Positions 23,701-33,655 of a stretch of 64,000 nt of DNA are shown one piece after another. The DNA is from Cheiracanthium punctorium (Eukaryota; Arthropoda; Arachnida; Araneae; Cheiracanthiidae). The DNA is taken from the NCBI GenBank assembly GCA_038373885.1, contig JAWZYV010010374.1, positions 1 to 64,000 of the forward strand, written 5' to 3'. Both the position numbers and the translations under genes were made by a program. The notes beneath the pieces were generated by a model. The model was not told the origin of the DNA, did no database searches, and saw nothing but the letters and a program-made list of their open reading frames with translations. Every line of letters starts with the position of its first letter. Position 1 is the first letter of the stretch.

Positions 23701-24323
23701 GTCACATTTACTACTCTAACTGGAATTTCTGTTCTCGACAAGTCCACAAGTGTTGCTCCCACAAGTACTCCTCTGATGGAATCACTATTGCTTGGGTGTT
23801 CGATTAATCCAAAACGGAATTTATTGCTTTCTTTTACTGTTCCAGAAATTATTGAATCAGTTCTGGGAGGTAGAGTGATATCAGTCTGGGCTATTATTTG
23901 CTGAACAGGCAAAACAGTTTCATTTCTAATATCGAACGCAGCTATTTCTTCTGAGTCTGAACGAAGCTCATTATTCTTAAAGTCCAAGTTAAATTTGTGC
24001 GATTTTAAAAAGTCGAGTCCGAGAATAAAAGAGTCTGTAATATTGGCGACATATACCACATGGTCGTATCTGGCATTTCCAAACGTGATTTCTACTTGCG
24101 CTTTTCCGCCCACTTCGATCTTGTCACCTGTCACAGTCTGGAGGGTCAGCGAGGGCGGAGTCCAGATAATCTTCAAGTTCAATTTCTTGGCCAGATCCGT
24201 CCTTATGATGGTTACGTTCGCTCCAGTATCAATCACCATGTGGCATGGGGAACCATTAACGTATCCCAGTACGAATAGTCCATCACTGCCGCCATTCACT
24301 GATGAAATCTGTAAGACTTTCAA
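20781..24323 (-). CDS. Gypsy Pol polyprotein (protease-RT-RNase H-integrase)
   Basis: One uninterrupted frame of 1180 codons encodes an aspartic protease (DTGA at residues 32-35), a reverse transcriptase with YLDD at 449-452, RNase H starting FILDTDAS, an HHCC integrase finger (GGHFG..CQACDAC), and an integrase core with D906, D966 and E1002 (D-59-D-35-E). The order protease-RT-RNase H-integrase is that of Gypsy. The first codon is TTG, so the frame is not a free-standing gene; it stays open into the gag region and was probably made as a Gag-Pol fusion. No catalytic residue is missing. With nearly identical LTRs, the copy could in principle supply enzymes in trans, though its own Gag appears incomplete. 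Confidence 0.95.
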   Translation of the reverse strand: MKVLQISSVNGGSDGLFVLGYVNGSPCHMVIDTGANVTIIRTDLAKKLNLKIIWTPPSLTLQTVTGDKIEVGGKAQVEITFGNARYDHVVYVANITDSFILGLDFLKSHKFNLDFKNNELRSDSEEIAAFDIRNETVLPVQQIIAQTDITLPPRTDSIISGTVKESNKFRFGLIEHPSNSDSIRGVLVGATLVDLSRTEIPVRVVNVTDKSKVIKKNEVLATCTPVTCINKNISQTTAKSSECLTKELIQDVELTAEQRSAAEKVIAEFEDLFSRTSGDFGRTSLTQHRIDTGSHSPIKQHPRRLPFAKQEEVSRLLEEMKRDDVIEPSTSPWASPIVLVRKKDGSTRFCVDYRRLNDITKKDSYPLPRIDDTLDTLSGNEWFSTLDLKSGYWQVEIHPDDREKTAFTTGQGLWQFKVMPFGLCNAPATFERLMETVLRGLSYEACLVYLDDIIIVGRTFEEHLENIRKVLQKLKEANLKLSPSKCNLFRREVRYLGHIISAHGVRTDPEKTSAVQNWSRPENIHDLRSFLGLCTYYRKFVKGFSQIARPLHKLTETGQKFLWTEECEDAFNELKTALTSSPILSYPHPDKPFILDTDASKESVGAVLSQEIDGQEHVIAYWSKCLSKAERNYCVTRKELLAIIKAVEHFHHYLYGRKFLLRTDHASLTWLLNFKNPEGQIARWIQRLQEYDIEIRHRKGSSHGNADALSRRPCIDSCRYCSRAEKNYHLKHPAVRQVTSSASSQDPWSDENVRADQLTDSDIKPIVEFMEKSSAKPSWQEISSYSPATKQYWALWDSLRLRNGVLYRKWESDDGKMLRWQLVLPRSRIPKVLEELHNGLTGGHFGVMKTLQKVRERFYWVRARGDVEKWCQACDACAARKGPKKRSRGRLHRYNVGAPFERIALDILGPLPRTSDGNKYILVVIDYFSKWPEAFPIPDQEATTVAEVLVQEWISRYGTPLQLHSDQGTNFTSAVFKGLCQLLGMDKTQTTPLHPQSDGMVERFNRTILNNLSLLVSRNQEDWDKKLPLFLLAYRSAVHETTGFTPSQMLFGRDLRLPADLVFGRPPDAPSSPEEYVENLRARFEDVHHFARERINLNTEKMKTRYDTKATGHEFNAGDKVWLWNPTRRKGLSPKLQSPWDGPYTVLNRLNDVIVRIRKSPNSKPRVVHYDRLAIYRGCN

Positions 24324-24343
24324 ACGGGGCTTTTGAATATCCC

Positions 24344-24712
24344 TCAGCCTCTGTTCCTGAAAGTCGTCTCTTTTTCGAATTTCTCTAATTTTCCCAAAGC
24401 AGTCTCCATTTTCTCCAATCCCAATTTCATTCCTTCTTGTCCGGCTTCAATTTTCTTCTCTAAATCCGCTTTCATCTGTTCTTGTCCGGCTTCAATTTTC
24501 TTTTCTAAATCGGTCTGTCCGGCTTCAATTTTCTTTTCTAAATCGGTCTGTCCTGCTTCAATTTTCTTCTCTAAATCCGCCTTCATCTGTTCTTGTCCAG
24601 CTTTCATCTCGTCTTGTCCGGCTTTCATCTCGTCTTGTCCGGCTTTCATTTCTTGCATCATATTCATGAGCTTTTGAAGTTGTTCTTCCATTTTTTGTCT
24701 AGTCAAAACCAT
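24344..24712 (-). CDS. Gypsy Gag N-terminal coiled coil, capsid missing
   Basis: The frame starts MVLTRQKMEEQLQK and is almost entirely heptad-like repeats: EMKAGQD three times, then QMKADLEKKIEAGQ-type units. It ends at TGA 21 bases before the first pol codon listed. No capsid-like region and no zinc knuckle (CCHC) occur between it and the protease, whereas related arthropod elements carry about 300 residues of capsid and nucleocapsid there. Either an internal deletion removed them or this element has lost gag and depends on others. It is in a different frame from pol. Confidence 0.8.
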   Translation of the reverse strand: MVLTRQKMEEQLQKLMNMMQEMKAGQDEMKAGQDEMKAGQEQMKADLEKKIEAGQTDLEKKIEAGQTDLEKKIEAGQEQMKADLEKKIEAGQEGMKLGLEKMETALGKLEKFEKETTFRNRG

Positions 24713-24761
24713 AAACTGGAAAATTAAAGTCTTTATTTAGAGCCCCGATTCTGACACCAAA

Positions 24762-25676
24762 TGTTGCGGAATTACTCTGCTACTCCTTGGGTTCGTCGTT
24801 CTAAAGTCCTGTTGGTGTAAAAAGTTCAAGTAAAAAGTCACTTGTCAGGATGGAACACAAACTTTATTGCTTCTAGATCTTCGTAGTACAATCAGCTGTA
24901 CACAATTCACAAGCACAATCTAGCAATAACGTGCTTTTAACAATCCGCTTGGATCAGAAGCTCTCACAAATGCTGTATTTCTCACACCAAAATAAGTCAC
25001 TTTCACAGGCAAAAATTCCGTAGAAATATTCAAGGGATATAGTACACAATCCCTTAAGACACAGCAATGAAGAATTTACACACAGCACTTTGAAAACAGC
25101 TTCACAAAACAAGCTAAAACACAGCTTCTATAGCACTATCAATTCACACAAACGTACCGAGAGCTATTCACACATCGAGCGTTCAGCTCGCACTGACTGT
25201 CGGGGCGACGCGCTCTTCTATAAATAGCCGGCGCAGGAGCTACAAGAGGTTTCCAGAAAAGTCAATTTCTCGAGGGTTCTACATAAAGCGTGAATTTTGA
25301 TTACGTCATAGAAGAGAAATGTTAGGTTATTATGCGTTTTTAATGCAGGAAAAACAACTTCCAGGCCCCATTGGGAAAATCGCGCCAAATGACCAAAAAG
25401 TCGCCAAACTTGGCGACTTTTGGCGAAATATCGCCAAATTTGGCGCCAAAAATAAGTCCTCAGAAGTGAAGAGATCTAAGCTCTAGGACTAATATTTCTC
25501 GAGATTTCTAGAAGCCCATAGAAAAACATATGGGAAAGCGAAACCTCCGTATCTCCGGTTCTAATTGGCCGATTTTGATGCAACAAAAAGCAAAATTTAT
25601 CTATTTGAAGCGTAGAATACGAATTTTAAATCATTTTAAGCCCCAGAGCAGCGGGTTGCCCCGAAAATTCGTAACA
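24762..25676 (-). repeat. Gypsy LTR, right copy (5' LTR of the element)
   Basis: It is the partner of 19496-20410. On the minus strand a TATTTATAG box at about 25218-25226 could start transcription. The palindrome is present with one changed base at its centre (GCCAAACTTGGC). Confidence 0.95.
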
Positions 25677-26292
25677 ATATGTATGTAACTCGCATGTCTC
25701 AAAAACTATTGGTCGTAGAATGTTGAGATTTGATATTTAGGATTGTTCTATGATCTAGTTGTGCACCTCCCCTTTTGGTCGCAATCGAATGTATAGTTTA
25801 TGTACAGGACCGCCCAAAAGATTCGAAATACATTACGCTCTATGGGCCGAAATTCATTAAACTCGCATATCTTAAAAACTATTAGGCGTAGAATGTTGAA
25901 ACTTTATATTTAGGATTGTTGTAACATCTAGTTGTGCACCTCCCCTTTCGGTTCCATTCGACTGGATAGTTTATCTACAGAACCGCCTAAAAGATTCGAA
26001 ATACATTACGCTCTATGGGCCGAAATTCATCAAAACGTTTTTTAGAGGTATTGGGCTATTTCAAACGACTCAGAAGTGATGTATGCTGTAAAGAGTTAGA
26101 AAATGAATTTCTCCATTAAAAAAAGTGTCTTTATCATTTGTAGTTCTGCTACAGAAACACTCAAAAGATTTCCAATACATTACGGTCAATGGCAATTTTA
26201 GGGGCATTCATCCATTTCAAGCACAATACCGTCGTACCACATAAGTTAGGTAATGGTCCGACCACGGTCACGTGCCTCCCTCAAGAACTATG

Positions 26293-26322
26293 CCAAAAGT
26301 CGCCAAGCTTGGCGACTTTTGG
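26293..26322. repeat. 30-bp palindrome, copy B
   Basis: This is identical to 5452-5481: two exact half-sites meeting at AAGCTT. Confidence 0.9.
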
Positions 26323-27331
26323 TGTACGTGTGTGCATATTTAACTCTCAAATCTCAAAAACTATTATGAAATTTCATATATAAGAATGTTGTAACATCTA
26401 GTTGTGTATCTCGATTTTTGGTTCCAATCTACTGGAGAGTTTATATACAGGACCACCGAAAAGAATTTCAGTACTTTAATGTCTATGGACATCTTCAATA
26501 TAATATAATTGTAGACAGTCATTGTTTGGTACATGCCCAAAATCTCGCCGTCTGTCCTCGACGTAAAATTGAGAACGACTAATGTTCAGATATATTTGAT
26601 TATTAAACTTATGTATCTAAAAACAAGCACATTATAAAAAAATAAATTATCAATGTTTACAATGTTTTGTTAAAGTGGCAAGGCTTAGATTATGTGGCTT
26701 TCAAAGAGTCTGGAAATTTTTTTCTACATTCGGATACTACCTATATTAAAAACTGCTTCTGTTCTTCATCCTCTGTTAAACAGGAATTGAATCCTTGGAT
26801 TAATTTTACTCCCTTTTCAGCTGAGTCATTAAAAACCTTAAAAGCTTTCAGTTTTTTTTTTCTTTCAAATAATACTGATTTTCATACCATACATCGGGAT
26901 CAGTATTAGAAAATGGCATATTAAAATGAAATCTTTTAAAAAAATTGCTGTTCGAGATGAAATAAAAAAATCAACTTCTTTGTCCAATAAATGATCCACT
27001 TCGTTGAAACATTGTTGCTCTTACATATTTATCATCATCATCAGTTTCTTTTTCAAATGCAATTAATTTTACAGCCATGCTTATTTTGATTTTTTTTTTT
27101 GTCATATTGTCTTCAAAAAATGAAAATGAAACTTACTCCAAGTTAAGATACCAAAGATGGCTTATCATTTTATAGATCTTTGTTTGCAGACTCTTTATCA
27201 AATTTTTAGTTTTGAACAAGCGATTCTAATAACAGAGATCATCCTAGGATGAAAAAGGGGCAGGGTGCTAGTCCTTAAAAAAGGGCAATTTAAGCTTTCA
27301 AGGCCACGTCAGAATATAAAGAGGCACTATA

Positions 27332-27363
<32 letters not shown>

Positions 27364-27365
27364 CT

Positions 27366-27520
27366 CAAGAACGTATTTAGGGGGGTCCAGGACACCCCCC
27401 CCCCCCGAAATTTTCATTTTTGTTACTAAAATGAAAATGATAGTTTTTTTGTGAAAAATTCAACCTTTTTTACCATTTGGGACCCCCCCCCCTTTAAACT
27501 GTTTTCTGGATACGTGCCTG
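27366..27520. mobile_element. Short MITE-like element
   Basis: The ends CAAGAACGTATTTA and TGGATACGTGCCTG are imperfect inverted repeats (11 of 14). The flanks TATATACT and TATATACA suggest a 7-8-bp target duplication. The interior carries long C runs. Confidence 0.45.
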
Positions 27521-30500
27521 TATATACAAGCGAATATTGCCATTTACTTTTTTAGAAAAAAGGTCAGCCAACAATACAATGCTTTTTCATATTAAATCTG
27601 CATTTATCGTATCTAAAGTCTTTTTTTTTTTTGGAGGGGGGGGGGGGCAGGAGTCTACATATAAAATAATTGGCACTTAACATTTTTCATGTATAGCTAT
27701 ATAGGCATAAAAAAATGGTTAACTTACAAGAGGAGGTGATTAGAATAGTGTTGACTCTAGGAAAAAAGGTTCGACAGGGGGAAAATTTCAAAAAGGGCAC
27801 CCTGTTCTTAAAAAAGGCACTTTGGGGTTCCACGAGAATGTACAGGTAGCTAACATATATAGACACTGGTTTGAAACTATCTGATCCCCGAAACTTTAAC
27901 ATGTAGAGTTGTAATATGTGTTCTGACTACAATGCATAGTTAGATTTTTTCCAATTTGTCTTAGTTTTTTCCCCTGATCTTTTGGAGAAAATATCCTGTA
28001 GAAGTAAGTGTAAGCGAAATAGGAAAAAGGATTTGTTGATAATATTTTGCTCTAAGCATGACATAAATATGTGAATTAAATCTGTAGATAACTAGAAGTT
28101 TTTGATTAAAAAAAAAAAAAGTTTTAATAAAAGTAATTTTGAATTTTCTGCTTATTATTATTATTATTATTATTTTTTTTTGATCGAAATCACATATTTT
28201 ACATGTTTATTATTTATAAGAATAGTACATTTATTGAAGAAGGTTTCAGAAATTTTTAGCCAGACATGATTTGTTAGGCAGTAGGGGAAGGCAGAGGGAC
28301 TGCTAATTTATGTTCTTCAATTTTATCACACTATCACTACTGGACCACAATTACTGGATCACATTCATATAGGATGTTTTACCTATATTGGTACAAACTT
28401 TTAAACAGAAAAGGACTGTCAGTGTAAGTGGATTAGGATAGATGTGTTCAGCATATAATAAAAATAATAAAATTTAATAATATAAATCAGAATTTAAATT
28501 CTTTTGTTCACAATAATTATTGAATGAGTACCAAGTAAAGATTTTCAAAGTTACCCTTATTACTTTTTACTGACATTTAAAATTGGATCAAACAATTTAA
28601 CTCATCCATCAATTGATAACTATAGAAATTGGGAAAGTTGAATTCTGAACACAGAAGATTGCTAGAATAAATGACATTCATACAAATTTTGTATTGCATC
28701 CAATGGTTGGAATGTACACCATATGAAATCAAATTACTGAAATATATTTGTTCTTCTCTTTCACTTCTAATTTAATGTTTGCTCATTCATGAAAAGTGAA
28801 TATAAGTTTTTTTAAAAGCACTATTCTTTAAAATAAATAAAAATAATTACTACATGTAAGTGTTTTAGCAGGTATAAAATAAATATTTTTTTAAACTCAC
28901 AGAATTGTCCAAATGTGAGAAATAAAGTTTATATTTTAAATAATTTATTTTTCATAGCTTTATTTTTAATTTTTTGTAGCATACTTAAAAAGTTCTCTTT
29001 AAAAACACTAAATTTTCGTTCTTCAACCTTGCTTCAATACTTTTAACATAAAAAAAGTATTAAATATTTTAACTATCAAATGTTTTTAATCAGCTTAAAA
29101 TAATTAACATCCTCTTGTCAAAAGTACTCAAACAAATTACATATTAAAAAAACTTCCAGAATCATTTCGATTTTTTTTTTGTTTAATTTTTAAAAACTGA
29201 AAATAAGCTTAAATTGATGAAAGTTAGTTTTATGAATAACTTAAGACACAATTTGTTTTCTTAAGACATTCTTTCCCAGAACTAGCTTTCTATTGCTTTT
29301 ATTTATTTATTTTGCTTCATTCATTAAAATGTTGAGAACTTTTTAAAAATCGGAAGATACATAATAGGAATAGTTAGAATACCAAATCTTGTCAATAGTC
29401 TGATTTACTAAATTCTGCAGTTACTCCACTTTAATATAATTAAAACTGTTGTGTAATAAAGGGGGGGGGGTCCGCCCGGGCGGCAAGGTAAAAACAAAGA
29501 TGGTGGCCAGCAGGACACCTAAAAATAATATGGTGGAGAACTAAAAGGCCGAAATGGGGGGCAGAATGCTGAAACTTAAAAAAGAATGGTGCGGCAAACT
29601 GAAGGACCGCACCGGGAGCCAATAACCCTGGCGCTACACTGCAATAGCAAAAGATCATTATTATGCTCTTAATTTGGCAAAAGCATAATGTGTTTCAATT
29701 GCTGTATTCGCAAAACGCTCGATTTTCAGACCGATTTGAGTGGATAAAGCCACTGAACATGGTTGAGGGCTGAAGTGTTGAAGTACCCACGTTCGGGCCC
29801 CGGCCGCGCGACTGTCGGTCTGGAGTTTTGGTCGGTTTCATCCAGATGTAAAGTCAATACAAGCTAGAACTCCTTAAAAAGTCATCCAACCAAGCCCCCC
29901 CCCCCCAGGAGATTCCCTTGTCTAGGCTTGCCATAACAAACAAACAAATCCCGCAGAATTTTCGAATCGCAAAACGTCGTTTTGCTAAGGCATACTTTCT
30001 GTATCATCTGCAATTATATATGATTAGTAAATAACTGTTATACATTAAGAATAATATGTACTAAGAAAGCCGATTAAAAAGAGGAAATCGTTTAGGGGAG
30101 GAAATAAAAAATAAACTTGTTAGTGTGCAAAACTATTAAAAACATCGAGAAGAGCAACAGCTGGCGACGAACACTGGAATAATGATTGTTTGATAACTTG
30201 CAACTACATATTTATCAAACGTAGCTACCGATATTTGAGGATTGACAGATGGAATCAGAAATATTTAGATAACTTTATAAAATTTTGAATTTCCCAGCCG
30301 TATTTTCTTCCCCCACTCCCAACTGAAATGCCCATCGTAGACGGTAGTTCTGCCCTGCGATCGGGCTTCTCACTTGAGTCAGCAAAAACAAAACACACTA
30401 GGGGCCTTTTCGGGTTACTCGCGCGCGCAAATGAAAACAGACAATGAAAAAGGCATTAACAGTATTTCGATCTGAAAGAACAGAATATTTGAAAAAGGCA

Positions 30501-30769
30501 TTTTAATAAATTACACTTGTGGGAAAGATCCGATTTCATAGACTGTTTCTGTGAAAGGGCCGCTTTCATTCGAACCTATTTTTATGATAGGGTTATTGTA
30601 CTCAATCGTATTTCTGTGAAGGGGCCGTTTTATTTAACGTATTTTCGTGATGGGCCGCAAATGGTATGTAGGAAAAAAAAGTAGTGATTGTTGACTAAGA
30701 ATAATAAAAATTTAAAAGGAGGAGGGCAGAAAGAAGAGAAATTGGGTAGCTGGGCACTAAAAAGACGAT

Positions 30770-31045
30770 AAAAGCGCCGGGCGCTGCGCCCTGCCAATTC
30801 AATCTAGACTAAACACTAGAATCTGTGAAGGTGCTAACTAATGTCAACAAAGAGGAAAGAGATGCCGCAACGCAATAAATGTAAACAGAGGGGAGAGGAT
30901 GGCGCCATGAATGAAATCAGGGCTAGAAGAGCGGCAGGCAGGGCGCTGTTTTTGGGTGGCAAAAGGGCGGCGATTTTTTTTGAAAGGGCAAGTAGGGCGG
31001 GATTTTTTGCTTTAAAGGGCGGGCAGGGCGCAGCGCCCTTCGAAA
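30770..31045. repeat. GC-rich inverted-repeat element
   Basis: GGGCGCTGCGCCCTGCC near 30778 is mirrored by GGCAGGGCGCAGCGCCC near 31022. The stretch between is unusually GC-rich for this intron. It is probably a foldback or MITE. The 72-codon frame inside looks accidental. Confidence 0.4.
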
Positions 31046-33190
31046 AACGCCTAGGATGAACACTGCTAATAATTTAAGTCTTGATTGGGGCTAAAGTCTG
31101 AGTGGGAGTGTTGAACCATGCCTCTTTACATAAATATTTATTATAAATAAACAAATGTCTTTAATAGCTCCTTTTTCTAAATCTGTTAATGAGACCTGAT
31201 GTCTGAAAAGAAGTATTTTGAGACAATAAATTGCCTTAGACATCCACCTGGCATAATGAACAGCACCAGATACTCTGAGAAATGTCAATTTGGGGAGACT
31301 CTTATAAAAATTAAATAATGTTGGATTAATTCTTTAGTTATCCCGGTTATTATTCTATAGTTAGTTATTATTCCATAGTTATCCATGAGCTGTTGATTTC
31401 TTAAATGTTCTTCAAGAAAATTTGAAATTTCTTCCAAATTCTGTATTCTTTATGTAATAGTTTCATTTTTAATAGCAGTTTTGTACTTTGTCTTGTCTAA
31501 CTTAGACCTCCCAATCTGAAATTTTTAAAAATTATCCAGATGAAGAGAAGTAGCTTTGCCCACTTTGCAATCAAAACAGATTTTAAAATGATTTCTAAAA
31601 TATGGTGGCGACAAGGTAAATATAGATGATTTCGATCCTGTAATTGCTGCAGCAAACAATACACATTCCTCTAAGGCAATCAGTGGTATCAAAACACATT
31701 GCCTGAATTTTACCAACTGCCTCCCGTTCTTCAATTACTGTAAGTACAGCTTTTGCCTGAGAGTTATTCTCATTATTTTCAAGCTGAGGAACTCCTATTA
31801 ACTTTTCTTCATCGCCACAGCTAATTAAAATCGTTTTTCTCTCTACAATTTCTTCATTAAAAATATGAAGAAGAATATTTCCATCCCAGTGAATAACAGC
31901 ACCCTCTAAATCAGAATTTTAAAATCTGCTTCTGATGAGATCAATTCTTGTTTTTCGAAATTCTTGTCTTCGAAGTCTTATTGTACGTCAAGGGTCCTGC
32001 ACCGGAAAGATACTATGTATTAATGTTGAACCACTTGAAATGAAAATCATAACAATAATATGGGAGCTAGGCATAGCCCCTCCTTGCCAATACGTGTGGG
32101 CACCCATGTCTATTCTAAAAGTAAATAATAATAGATAACAAAAATAGCATTTTAATAAAGTGAATTTGAGAGGTTTGACTTCGATGTGCTTCAACTGAAA
32201 TACAAATCAAGATCTTTCTTTTGAAGTGCAGAAATGCAAACTAAATAAATAAAAATACTTCATGAATTGTAGTTTAAGTTATGAAAATTCTTGATTTATT
32301 TTTCGTTTATTGACGCAAATAATACAAGGAACGATCAAAAGTATTTAAAATTCTTAATTTGTCTTTCACTAATTTTACAAAAATGCAGATTTTGGTGGTA
32401 CGATTCACAAACTGACCTAAAAAACACTGAAGGTCATTAAATATTGGTTTTGTTGAGAGTAAAAGTTCAAAGCAACAACATTTTTTATGAAATAAAACAA
32501 AAACCAGTTCTGTAGAGCAAATAGTTTATACTAAATGAAAGAAAAACTAGATATTTTTGGAAAAAATCGCAATTTTTCAAGAATTCAACCTCGATGCGGC
32601 ACGGGTTAATATTATGCAATTGAGCTAAAACTTTGCCAATCTCATTTTCTAGTCAATTGGCAACTTTTAGGGGGGGTGCCCCAAAAAATAACATTAAAAA
32701 AAATTTCCCCATATAACTTGTGACCACCCTACTGTGCATGCTTATTAAACTTGTATGTAAGTCGTGCAGTATTCAAAAACGTGAGTGGCACTCAAAATTC
32801 CAAGCTCATTGTCCACTGGCCACCTGCAAATTTTCTAAATTTTGACCTCTAGTTCTAATTTTGAAATGTAATGTTGAAACATTAAAGTGTAAAGTAAGAT
32901 GATTTGAGCTAAGATCAACCTTCTAAATCCTTTCAATCTAATAAATAGTATAGCAAAATACTGTAAAACATCCAATTTTTGCTGCATATTTGACAACTCT
33001 TAATTTTTTAAACTTGTCTTTTGTTCACCTTCTTCATTATTTATCACTAGCACATCTTACTCAAGATAATAATTTTCTGTCCCTTAAGTTTTACAGATTT
33101 GTGTACATGTTATACATATGTTAGAAACCTAATTTATTAAGTTTTACTAAATTTGTTTGTTATTAAAATGTATATTTTTGCTGTATTTAG

Positions 33191-33260
33191 CTTATTGTCT
33201 CAGAAAAAACCCAAAATTTACGGAGGCTTCAAGCTCAAAGAAATGAACTGAATGCTAAAG
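33191..33260 (+). CDS. PSMC5: Rpt6 exon 2 of those visible
   Basis: This exon encodes LIVSEKTQNLRRLQAQRNELN plus AK and one base of the next codon, the second helical stretch of the Rpt6 coiled coil, which pairs with Rpt3 in the base ring. It has an acceptor TTTAG and a donor G|GTATTT. The phase-1 end fits exon 3 exactly. It is far too short to show up as an ORF. Confidence 0.95.
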
Positions 33261-33345
33261 GTATTTTAATTTTTAACAAATAAATGTTAATTATCATTAT
33301 TAATTACTGTATTTATATATACATTAGAAAATCATGTAAACAGTA

Positions 33346-33655
33346 ACTATATCATGACTATAATTTTCATATTTATGTTAGGTATTGTATTAATTATGTG
33401 AAATAAGATAAAGTATTAAAGTTGATAGTGTTTACACACTTACTTTTTCCTACCTTTCTCTATTAAAATTAATTTTTATTTCATTGAAATGTCAATCCTG
33501 TGCAGGATGCCAATCCCGCGGGGATTGACATTTCATTGAAATAAAAATTAATTTTAATAGAGAAAAGTAGAAAAAAGTAAGATTGTAAGTACTGTCAACT
33601 TTAATATTTTATCTTATTTCATAATTAGTATAATACCTTACATACATGATATAGT
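33346..33655. repeat. Long inverted repeat beside exon 2
   Basis: Arms at 33346-33498 and 33522-33655 are reverse complements apart from scattered mismatches and a gap of about 16 bases. The inner 58 bp of each arm are nearly perfect. The 23-base loop includes AATCCCGCGG. It begins 86 bases after the exon 2 donor. No coding content. Confidence 0.85.

Larger units (their letters stand above)
19496..25676 (-). mobile_element. Ty3/Gypsy LTR retrotransposon, young, with reduced gag
   Basis: The element is 6181 bp on the minus strand with two 915-bp LTRs, a 4-bp target duplication ATAT, an open pol frame and a purine tract (GGGAAGGGGG on the minus strand, 20411-20424). The primer-binding site beside the 5' LTR reads TGGTGTCAGAATCGG on the minus strand. 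About 0.4% LTR divergence makes this one of the youngest insertions in the window. Gag is reduced to a coiled-coil piece. Confidence 0.95.
18862..26564 (+). repeat. Hairpin-ended repeat family, copy B, with two insertions
   Basis: It starts with the hairpin arms TTACTTCCTT and AAGGAAGTAA and matches copy A (5212-6472) in reverse orientation. It is interrupted by a hAT-type MITE (19086-19473) and a Gypsy element (19496-25676). The 3' part at 25677-26564 has the tandem units with CACAACTAG and the 30-bp palindrome. Homology with copy A stops at CGTCGAGGACAGACG. Confidence 0.75.
612..33190 (+). other. PSMC5: PSMC5 intron 1 (about 32.6 kb)
   Basis: It starts at donor GTAAAG after exon 1 and ends at acceptor TTTAG before exon 2. 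No host exon is recognisable within it, and residues encoded on either side are adjacent in known Rpt6 proteins, so nothing appears to be missing. It is filled with nested transposons on both strands. The size is very large for this compact housekeeping gene. Confidence 0.8.
26565..33190. other. AT-rich intron, few recognisable features
   Basis: No gene is supported. Visible items are an (AT)n run near 27335-27361, a small MITE at 27366-27520, poly-C/poly-G runs near 27395, 27640 and 29460, an unexplained GC-rich block at 29459-29645, a tRNA-SINE-like scrap near 29730-29950, and a GC-rich inverted pair at 30770-31045. ORFs up to 72 codons here lack motifs or codon patterns of genes. Confidence 0.5.

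Noticed and set aside
29730..29950. Possible tRNA-derived SINE (GTTCGGGCCCC as B box, AACAAACAAACAAA tail)
   Set aside because: The B box is a poor match and no A box is at the right distance; I see no target duplication.
30841..31059. 72-codon Ala/Arg-rich frame
   Set aside because: It lies inside a GC-rich inverted-repeat element and has no homologous motif.
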